Below, piece after piece: positions 1 through 5,211 of a stretch of DNA of 10,958 nucleotides. Both the position numbers and the translations under genes were made by a program. Below the pieces are notes generated by a model that did no database searches, had not been told where the DNA came from, and saw only the letters and a list, made by a program, of their open reading frames with translations. The stretch covers positions 1 through 10,958 of the forward strand of contig CANKZO010000064.1 of assembly GCA_947488485.1 (NCBI GenBank), written 5' to 3'. Each line of letters opens with the position of its first letter. The first letter of the stretch is position 1. The DNA comes from Opitutia bacterium. GTDB lineage: Bacteria > Verrucomicrobiota > Verrucomicrobiae > Opitutales > UBA953.

Positions 1-206
1 CCGCCTTGATGGTATCGCTGCCAGATGGCATGGATCGCCATTACGTGCCCGAGTCTCCCGACGTGCTCATCCACACCCGCATCCTCGAGCCGGGTAAGAA
101 GACCACGATTTACTTCACCGCGCCCAAAGAGCCAGGGAAGTATCCTTACCTTTGTTCGTTCCCTGGACATTCTCAGCTCATGCGCGGAGTCCTGGTGGTG
201 GAGTAG
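1..206 (+). CDS. C-terminal fragment of a blue-copper (plastocyanin/azurin-like) protein
   Basis: The reading frame is already open at the left edge, so only the last 68 or so residues are visible; the TTG and ATG codons near position 6 are probably internal. The fragment ends in a cupredoxin signature, YLCSFPGHSQLM, supplying Cys (153-155), His (168-170) and Met (180-182) as three of the four type 1 copper ligands; the other His would lie upstream of the window. The preceding stretch with FTAPKEPGKYPY is the usual beta-strand approach to this loop. Such domains carry electrons outside the cytoplasm. In Planctomycetota and Verrucomicrobiota very similar tails occur both in free azurin-like proteins and at the C-terminus of large membrane-bound dehydrogenase/heme-binding proteins. 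The fragment cannot tell these apart. The fold is near certain; the full protein is unknown. Confidence 0.85.
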   Translation, partial: ALMVSLPDGMDRHYVPESPDVLIHTRILEPGKKTTIYFTAPKEPGKYPYLCSFPGHSQLMRGVLVVE

Positions 207-214
207 GCTACAAA

Positions 215-249
215 GGGGTAGGGGTGGGGGTAGGCGGAGGGGTAGGGGG
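215..249 (+). repeat. G-rich GGGGTA-type tract, copy 1 (potential G-quadruplex)
   Basis: Five runs of four or five G (215-218, 221-224, 226-230, 239-242, 245-249) are separated mostly by TA or single T, with one longer interruption at 231-238. The tract begins 8 nt after the stop codon of the blue-copper gene and lies on the coding strand, so it would be transcribed as G-rich RNA. Bases 220-234 are identical to 5117-5131, in the second copy. The sequence meets the usual pattern for quadruplex formation. Whether it folds, or has any role, is not known. Confidence 0.75.
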
Positions 250-261
250 CAGGCTATTTAG

Positions 262-297
262 CCCCAAGTGGGTGAAACCACTCGTCCCTCACTGGGG
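262..297 (+). terminator. Terminator-like hairpin after the blue-copper gene
   Basis: CCCCAAGTG (262-270) can pair with CACTGGGG (290-297), giving 8 bp with one bulged A. Nested inside is AGTGG/CCACT (267-271 with 278-282), which overlaps the outer pairing and is therefore an alternative. The 3' arm is followed only by TTTAAT, a weak U-tract, so termination efficiency is uncertain. It lies between the blue-copper gene and the DUF1549 gene at 320. It could equally be a 5' regulatory structure of the downstream gene, because GCCCC at 261-265 can instead pair upstream with GGGGC at 246-250. Confidence 0.4.
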
Positions 298-304
298 TTT
301 AATC

Positions 305-310
305 TATAGA
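305..310 (+). promoter_or_regulatory. Possible -10 box of the DUF1549-DUF1501 operon
   Basis: TATAGA at 305-310 matches the sigma70 -10 consensus at five of six positions and lies 9 nt before the ATG at 320. This would put the transcription start a few bases before the start codon, giving a nearly leaderless mRNA, in keeping with the absence of a Shine-Dalgarno sequence here. No recognisable -35 box lies 16-18 nt upstream, so the call is weak. Confidence 0.25.
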
Positions 311-319
311 ATCCCCCTC

Positions 320-2458
320 ATGAGACTCCTTCTTCGTCTGGTCTTGGTCAGCGGTCTCGCCTGGAGCGCCATGGCCGTGGCGGCGGACAAAAAGCCCGCC
401 AAGAAGGCCCCTGAGCCGGTCATCAAGGCCGCCCCGGTCGCTACCCGACCCGTCGCCGCCATCGCCGAGCGTGCCGCCATCTGGCATACCTGGACGGACA
501 AGGACGGACGTAAGGTCGACGCCCAGTTCTGCGGTCTCTCCGGGGATTTCATCACCATCCAGACCCGCGACGGACGCACCTATCATTTCAAGACGGACAT
601 CCTCGTGCCGGAAGACCTCGTCTTCGCCAAGCAGTGCCTGGACCGAAGCCGCACGAACAGCTTCAGCCGGGAGATCATCGCCTCGGCCGCGGCGGACGTC
701 GATAAGCTCGTCGTCGCGACGTTGGCCGCCAACCAACAGACGCTCAACGCCCCGGCCACCGACGAAGAGTTCCTGCGTCGCATCTACCTCGACGCCGCCG
801 GCCGGATCCCGACCGCCAAGGAAGCCGACGCCTTCCTCGCCAGCGCCGCCCCGGACAAGCGCGCCAAGCTCATCGACGAGCTCGTCTTCTCGCCGGGCTA
901 CTCCATGCAGATGTTCAACTGGATGGCCGACCTCCTGCGCGTCAAGGACACCTTCGGCAAGGGCGTCCCGGCGTTTACTTTCGAAGATTGGCTCAAGGCG
1001 CGGCTCGCCGCGAACACCCCGTGGGACAAGATGGTTTCCGAGATGGTCACCGCCGACGGTCGCCTCTGCGATAACGGCGCCACCGGCTTCATGCTCTTCG
1101 ACGCGGAGATGCCGCTAGACGGCGTTTCGAACCTGATGACCACGTTCCTCGGCACGAACATGGCGTGCGCCCAGTGCCACGACCATCCGCTGGCCGAGTG
1201 GACGCAGAAGGACTTCTATCAGATGGCCGCCTTCTTCGGCGCGACCGACGGCAAGGACGAAGGCGTCCTGCGAGAGGTCAACCGCGTGGCCAAAGGCGAC
1301 AGCGCCGTCAACAAGGCGGCCGTCCGGAAGATCGCCGAGATGAACGCCTTCCGTCTCGACGACGGCGCCAAGCAGACGCTGACGTTACCCAAGGATTACA
1401 AATACAAGGACGGCAAGCCGGGCGACCCGGTCGCACCGGCGCTGATCGCCTGGTCCAAGGCCGACAAGTCGCTCCCGGCCTATAACGTCAGCACCAAGAA
1501 CCCCGCCCAGCTGCGCGATGAGTTCGCGCGCTGGATGACCAGCCCGCAGAACCCGCGTTTCGCCACGAACATCGCCAATCGTATCTGGAAGAAAGCCTTC
1601 GGACTCGGCGTGATCGAGCCGGTCAACGACATCGATGACCTCACGCAGGCGAGCAGCCCGGAACTCCTCGCGCACCTCACCTTCGTCATGAAGGCCGCGA
1701 AATTCGACCTCCGCGAGGTTCAGCGCGTCATCTACAACTCCAAGACCTACCAGGCCGGAGCGAGCCCGACGCCTGACCTCGGCAAGGCCAAGTATCTCTT
1801 CAACGGCCCGATCGTCCGTCGCCTGACCGCCGAGCAGGCCTGGGACAGCCTCGTCGTCACCGCGGTCGGCACCTATGCGGACAACGTCCTCCTGCGTCGC
1901 GGCGACGACATCAAGGTCATGGCCCTGCCTCCCGGCAAGGTGACCATGGCGGAAGTGCGTAATGCCATCGACCGAACCAAGAAGGCCTTCGCTGGTTCCG
2001 GTAAGGCCGGCGGCAAGAAAGCCTCCGGCGGGTCGACCATGGGGTTGGCCAACGGGTACGAAGGGGACAAGCCCGTGAGCCGCTTCTCGTTGCTCCTGTC
2101 ACGCGCCAGCGAACTCCCGCAGCCTTCGGCTGAGACCCACTTTCTGCGCTTGTGGGGGCAGGGTGACCGTCTGCTCGCGGATTCCGCGACCAATGACGGC
2201 AGCGTGCCGCAGGTACTCCAGATGATGAACGGGTCGGTCGGTCGACTCGTCTCCGATCCGCGCGCCGAGGCCGTCATGGCGGCGGAAGCGGTCAAGACGC
2301 CGGAGGCGCAGGTCCGCTCGCTCTACCTTTCGTTCCTTTCCCGCCGGCCGACGTCGACCGAGCTCACCGCCGCGACCCGCTCGCTCGCCGACGGTCTCGC
2401 CGTCACCGATCTGGCCTGGGTCTTGGCCAACACCCGCGAATTCCTTTTCATCCGATGA
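320..2458 (+). CDS. Exported SHD1-DUF1549-DUF1553 protein with a CxxCH motif (PVC cytochrome-like family)
   Basis: The protein has 712 residues. I chose the ATG at 320, not earlier in-frame codons, because it starts a clear Sec signal peptide (MRLLLRLVLVSGLAWSAMAVAA, cleavage near residue 22); translation before it runs through the G-rich repeat. Domains in order: a basic, Pro/Ala-rich linker; an SHD1-like domain (about 54-108, starting IWHTWTDKDGR); DUF1549 (about 123-330) with CAQCH at 283-287 followed by DHP, a possible single heme c site; and DUF1553 (about 398-700), starting LRDEFARWM. A Gly/Lys-rich insertion lies near residues 557-575. Paralogs with this architecture are very numerous in Planctomycetota and Verrucomicrobiota, but their biochemical role is not established. 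The stop overlaps the next gene's start (ATGA), so the two are almost certainly cotranscribed and translationally coupled. Heme attachment is inferred from the motif alone. Confidence 0.92.
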   Translation: MRLLLRLVLVSGLAWSAMAVAADKKPAKKAPEPVIKAAPVATRPVAAIAERAAIWHTWTDKDGRKVDAQFCGLSGDFITIQTRDGRTYHFKTDILVPEDLVFAKQCLDRSRTNSFSREIIASAAADVDKLVVATLAANQQTLNAPATDEEFLRRIYLDAAGRIPTAKEADAFLASAAPDKRAKLIDELVFSPGYSMQMFNWMADLLRVKDTFGKGVPAFTFEDWLKARLAANTPWDKMVSEMVTADGRLCDNGATGFMLFDAEMPLDGVSNLMTTFLGTNMACAQCHDHPLAEWTQKDFYQMAAFFGATDGKDEGVLREVNRVAKGDSAVNKAAVRKIAEMNAFRLDDGAKQTLTLPKDYKYKDGKPGDPVAPALIAWSKADKSLPAYNVSTKNPAQLRDEFARWMTSPQNPRFATNIANRIWKKAFGLGVIEPVNDIDDLTQASSPELLAHLTFVMKAAKFDLREVQRVIYNSKTYQAGASPTPDLGKAKYLFNGPIVRRLTAEQAWDSLVVTAVGTYADNVLLRRGDDIKVMALPPGKVTMAEVRNAIDRTKKAFAGSGKAGGKKASGGSTMGLANGYEGDKPVSRFSLLLSRASELPQPSAETHFLRLWGQGDRLLADSATNDGSVPQVLQMMNGSVGRLVSDPRAEAVMAAEAVKTPEAQVRSLYLSFLSRRPTSTELTAATRSLADGLAVTDLAWVLANTREFLFIR

Positions 2459-3762
2459 ACCTCCCCATCTCCGCCGACCTGCTCCGCAACCCTGAGGACC
2501 GCCGTCGCTTCCTCGAGAAGTGCGCCAAGGTCGCCTTCGGCCTGAGCGTCCTGCCGGCCTTCGCCCGACTGGCCTCGGCCGCCGAGCAGAAGAGCGCGGT
2601 CAAGGCGCCGAACGCCGGCCTCGCGGGCTTCGGCAAAGCCAAGCACGTGATCTTCCTGCAGCTCAACGGTGGCATGTCGCATATCGATACCTTCGATCCC
2701 AAGGCCGGTGCGGGCAAGGGACCCGGCGACATCGTCTCCGCCAAAGGTGACATGCAGCTGACGTCTTACCTGCCCGAGACCGCCAAGGTCAGCGACAAGA
2801 TCACCGTCATCCGTTCCATGACCGCCAAGGTCGGCGTACATGCCTCCGCGGCCTACCTCATGCGGACCGGCTTCGAACAGCGCGGCAGCGTGCAGCACCC
2901 GACGCTCGGCGCCTGGGCGCAGCACTTCCTCGGTTCCAGCCATAAGACCCTGCCTTCCTCCGTGGCCGTCAATCGTTCGTCCAACCATGGCAACGGTTGG
3001 TTCCCCGCGGCCTATTCGCCGCTCCCGATCCTCAATCCCGATGACGGCTTGCTGGACACCAAGAGCCCGGTCGGTGAGGCCGTCGTGGGCAAGCGGGCCG
3101 CCTTGCTGGCGCAGCTTGATGCCGGCTTCGGGGGCAAGGCCGCCGACGAGAACGTCAAGGCTTACAACGAATTCTACGAGACCACCTTCCAACTCATGAA
3201 GAGCACGGATCTCAAGGCCTTCGACCTGTCCGCCGAGCCGGCCGCCACGCGGACGCGCTATGGCAAGAGCAAGTTCGGCCAAGGCTGCCTGCTCGCCCGA
3301 CGCCTCGTCGAGAACGGCGTGCGCTTCGTCGAAGTCGCCCATGGCGGCTGGGACATGCACGCGACGTTGGACGACAAGATGGAGGATGTCGGCGGCGATT
3401 TCGACCGCGTCTTTGCCACCCTCATCCAGGACCTCGAAGCCAAGGGCCTGCTTGAATCCACACTTGTCGTGGTCGCCACTGAGTTCGGTCGCAAGCCGAG
3501 CTTCGAAGGCGGCGGTCGTGGTCACCATCCGCTCGTCTTCTCGACCGTCCTCGCCGGCGGCGGCGTCCGTCGTGGATACGTCCATGGAGCCAGCGACGCC
3601 AAGGGTTATGCGCCGGCCGCGGACGGCGTCTCGCCGGGCAGCCTGCACGCCACGATCGCCCATGCCGCCGGACTCCCGGTACAGACCGAGATCATGACTC
3701 CGGCCGGTCGTCCGATGGAAATCGGTAACCGCGCCAAGCCGCAGATCGGCGTCTTCAGCTGA
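2455..3762 (+). CDS. Tat-exported DUF1501 family protein
   Basis: The protein has 435 residues, and its ATG overlaps the preceding stop by 4 bp. The N-terminus carries a twin-arginine signal: DRRRFLE at residues 15-21, a hydrophobic stretch at about 24-38, and a likely cleavage site after ASA near residue 43. The body is a DUF1501 domain, distantly related to the alkaline phosphatase/sulfatase superfamily. It shows the family's typical blocks: HVIFLQLNGGMSHIDTFDPK from residue 64, HGGWDMH at 296-302, and EFGRKPSFEGGGRGHHP at 343-359. The Asp/His-rich blocks are plausible metal or catalytic residues by analogy, not proven. DUF1501 genes commonly sit directly downstream of DUF1549/DUF1553 genes in Planctomycetota and Verrucomicrobiota, which supports a joint extracytoplasmic function. 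The actual substrate is unknown. It would be exported folded, whereas its partner has a Sec-type signal. Confidence 0.93.
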   Translation: MNLPISADLLRNPEDRRRFLEKCAKVAFGLSVLPAFARLASAAEQKSAVKAPNAGLAGFGKAKHVIFLQLNGGMSHIDTFDPKAGAGKGPGDIVSAKGDMQLTSYLPETAKVSDKITVIRSMTAKVGVHASAAYLMRTGFEQRGSVQHPTLGAWAQHFLGSSHKTLPSSVAVNRSSNHGNGWFPAAYSPLPILNPDDGLLDTKSPVGEAVVGKRAALLAQLDAGFGGKAADENVKAYNEFYETTFQLMKSTDLKAFDLSAEPAATRTRYGKSKFGQGCLLARRLVENGVRFVEVAHGGWDMHATLDDKMEDVGGDFDRVFATLIQDLEAKGLLESTLVVVATEFGRKPSFEGGGRGHHPLVFSTVLAGGGVRRGYVHGASDAKGYAPAADGVSPGSLHATIAHAAGLPVQTEIMTPAGRPMEIGNRAKPQIGVFS

Positions 3763-3765
3763 GCC

Positions 3766-4497
3766 TCAGCGCAGGAGCATCGCCACGTCGTCCGGCTTTT
3801 CGAGGTGGACGGCGTGGCCCGCTCCTTCAATCACGCTGTGGCGAGCCTTGGGGAGATGGGCGCCCATCTCGTGGGCTAGGCGGGTGAATTTCACGTCGTG
3901 TTCGCCGGTCACCAGGTCGACCGGGCAGCGGAGTTCCTTGAGGCGAGGCCAGAGGGAAGGGAGGGTGCCGGTGCCGACGTTGTCGAGGCTGAGCGCCAGG
4001 CCTTCGGGGTCGTTACGGTGGCGTCGCTCCAGGATCGGGCGTAGTCGCTCCTCCGGTAGTTTGAGCAACGGCTGGAAGAAAGTCTGGTTATGCCAATACT
4101 TGAAGAAAGCATCCAGGCCGCGGGTGCGGATGAAGTCGGCCAGCGTCGCGTCGCCAAGACGTCGCTCTTCGCGTTCGGCGGGAGTGGCCAGCCCCGGGCT
4201 CGCCCCGATGAGGATGAGGCGGGCGACCCTTTCCGGATGAGCGAGGGCCCAATGGAGCGCGAGACGGCCACCCAGGGAGTAGCCGAGGAGCGTGACTTGC
4301 GGCGAAGTGGCGGCTTCGGTGATCAGCGCGAGGTGAGCTTCGATGGAATAATCGCGAAGGTCACGTTGGTGCCGGCGAGAGCCATGTCCGGGCAGGTCCG
4401 GGGCGTTAAGGCCGGATGGGGAGGGCAAGACCCCCCGAATCGCCTCAAAATCTGCTCCTTCTCCGGTGAAGCCATGCAATGATACGATGGTATTCAT
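3766..4497 (-). CDS. menH: Alpha/beta hydrolase, probable SHCHC synthase MenH
   Basis: I take the start at 4497 (MNTIVSLHGF, 243 residues); 13 additional upstream residues are possible but look unlike the family. The fold is alpha/beta hydrolase. LHGFTG (7-12) is the oxyanion-hole region, DLPGHG is at 34-39, and the nucleophile elbow GYSLGGR has Ser74. Asp201 (GEHDVKF) and His228 (GAGHAVH) complete the triad. The SLGGR elbow, ASPGL after the next strand, FFKYWHNQTFF and the VGTGTLPSLWPRL block resemble MenH. MenH eliminates pyruvate from SEPHCHC to give 2-succinyl-6-hydroxy-2,4-cyclohexadiene-1-carboxylate in menaquinone synthesis, in the cytoplasm. No other men gene is nearby, so context gives no support, and an unrelated hydrolase with the same fold is the main alternative. 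The 3' end faces the DUF1501 gene across only 3 bp. Confidence 0.75.
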   Translation of the reverse strand: MNTIVSLHGFTGEGADFEAIRGVLPSPSGLNAPDLPGHGSRRHQRDLRDYSIEAHLALITEAATSPQVTLLGYSLGGRLALHWALAHPERVARLILIGASPGLATPAEREERRLGDATLADFIRTRGLDAFFKYWHNQTFFQPLLKLPEERLRPILERRHRNDPEGLALSLDNVGTGTLPSLWPRLKELRCPVDLVTGEHDVKFTRLAHEMGAHLPKARHSVIEGAGHAVHLEKPDDVAMLLR

Positions 4498-4517
4498 GGA
4501 GGAATGGCTATGACGTC

Positions 4518-4534
4518 GTCCTGACGGCCAGGAC
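4518..4534. promoter_or_regulatory. Inverted repeat in the menH 5' region
   Basis: GTCCTG (4518-4523) and CAGGAC (4529-4534) form a perfect 6-bp inverted repeat around a 5-nt spacer. It lies 20 to 37 nt upstream of the menH start and downstream of its possible -10 box. It could be a small 5' UTR hairpin or a repressor operator. A 6-bp repeat can arise by chance. Confidence 0.25.
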
Positions 4535-4538
4535 ATGG

Positions 4539-4544
4539 ATTCTA
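4539..4544 (-). promoter_or_regulatory. Possible menH -10 box in the divergent region 4498-4622
   Basis: Read on the minus strand, TAGAAT (4544 to 4539) matches the -10 consensus at five of six positions. It is preceded by TGCTAAA, which resembles an extended -10. It would give a leader of roughly 35 nt. No good -35 hexamer is seen at the right spacing. The whole 125-bp gap between menH and the flavin reductase gene is more AT-rich than the flanking genes, as expected for a divergent promoter region. On the plus strand TATCTT (4603-4608) is a weaker candidate for the flavin reductase gene. Confidence 0.3.
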
Positions 4545-4622
4545 TTTAGCAGAGCGGCAGTTGACGCGAAAGGAAAAACAGGGAACAAACGACATTACTT
4601 AGTATCTTACTACCAACCCATC

Positions 4623-5108
4623 ATGCCTGGCATCCGCGTCAAACCTTGGAACCGTGTGGACGGTCCGATCTATAGTCTCGCGACGACGGCGAACGGTAAG
4701 GGCAACCTGAACATCTGCAGCTACGTCACCCCGATCGCGATGAAGCCCAAGCGTTTCATCATCGGGGTCTACAAGGACACCAAGACCCTGGCGAACCTGG
4801 AGGCCAATCCGATCGGCCTCCTCAACTACCTGGCCAAGGATCAGGCGAGCCACATCACCTTGCTCGGAAAGAAGTCGGGTCATTCCACCGACAAGATCAC
4901 CAAGCTGGGCGAGAAGATCGAGCATGTCGGCGACGGTCTGTACATGCTCAAGGGCGCCATCGCGACCTTGCGTCTCCGGTTCATGGAGCGCTTGGATTGC
5001 GGCGATCACTGGGCGTGGTTGGCGCACGTCGATTCCTATGAGAATCTGCGCGACGCGCCGCCCCTGACGCTGGACGAGCTCAAGAGGTTGAAGCTGATCT
5101 TGGCCTGA
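4623..5108 (+). CDS. Flavin reductase-like, FMN-binding split-barrel protein
   Basis: The protein has 161 residues, starting at MPGIRVKPWN. The frame stays open further upstream, but that stretch runs through the AT-rich promoter region and does not resemble the family. The sequence matches the flavin reductase-like split barrel: PIYSLATTANGKGNLNICSY near residues 14-33, then VTPIAMKPKRFIIGVYKDTKTLANLEANP, the strand-turn region that binds FMN in these dimeric proteins, and a C-terminal barrel half with HWAWLAHVDSYEN. Relatives use NAD(P)H to reduce FMN or FAD, or serve as small flavoproteins beside a monooxygenase. No monooxygenase or other partner is adjacent, so the electron acceptor is unknown. 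It is probably cytoplasmic, with no signal peptide or membrane segment. There is no Shine-Dalgarno sequence before the start. It appears to be a single-gene unit, followed by the second G-rich tract. Confidence 0.78.
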   Translation: MPGIRVKPWNRVDGPIYSLATTANGKGNLNICSYVTPIAMKPKRFIIGVYKDTKTLANLEANPIGLLNYLAKDQASHITLLGKKSGHSTDKITKLGEKIEHVGDGLYMLKGAIATLRLRFMERLDCGDHWAWLAHVDSYENLRDAPPLTLDELKRLKLILA

Positions 5109-5117
5109 GGGCCAAGA

Positions 5118-5145
5118 GGGGTGGGGGTAGGGGCAGGGGTAGGGG
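5118..5145 (+). repeat. G-rich GGGGTA-type tract, copy 2 (potential G-quadruplex)
   Basis: Five runs of four or five G (5118-5121, 5123-5127, 5130-5133, 5136-5139, 5142-5145) are separated by T, TA, CA and TA. It is more regular than the first copy and a strong match to a four-G-run quadruplex pattern. It starts 9 nt after the flavin reductase stop codon, on the coding strand. Bases 5117-5131 are identical to 220-234. The flanks also look alike (CAAAGGGG in copy 1, CAAGAGGGG here), suggesting a common origin and not independent drift. Confidence 0.8.
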
Positions 5146-5160
5146 TAGTATACAAAAGAA

Positions 5161-5192
5161 TAGGGCTAGGCATCTTTAAGATCCTAGCCCTA
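5161..5192 (-). terminator. Rho-independent terminator of speA, possibly bidirectional
   Basis: TAGGGCTAGG (5161-5170) and CCTAGCCCTA (5183-5192) are perfect 10-bp complements. Inside them ATC (5172-5174) pairs with GAT (5180-5182), leaving a single C bulge and a TTTAA loop. On the minus strand the hairpin starts 19 nt after the speA stop and is followed directly by TTCTTTTGTATAC, a good U-tract. On the plus strand no U-run follows, so it would be a weaker terminator for the convergent flavin reductase gene. Confidence 0.82.
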
Positions 5193-5211
5193 GCTCTGGC
5201 CCTGTTGGTGA

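Noticed and set aside
215..249. The G-rich tract as a CRISPR array or phage/transposon end
   Set aside because: There are no spaced identical repeats, no cas, integrase or transposase genes, and no target-site duplication; the units are only 5-7 nt long.
152..319. Upstream N-terminal extension of the DUF1549 protein
   Set aside because: The extension overlaps the end of the blue-copper gene and translates the G-rich repeat into Gly/Val repeats, whereas the ATG at 320 begins a proper signal peptide.
2323..3663. Minus-strand open frame of 446 codons across the DUF1501 gene
   Set aside because: It is a codon-bias shadow of a clearly recognisable gene on the plus strand; its composition is Gly/Arg/Glu-rich with no motif or signal.
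4479..4622. N-terminal extension of the flavin reductase from an ATG inside menH
   Set aside because: It covers the AT-rich divergent promoter region and gives residues unlike the family; MPGIRVKPWN at 4623 fits the expected N-terminus.
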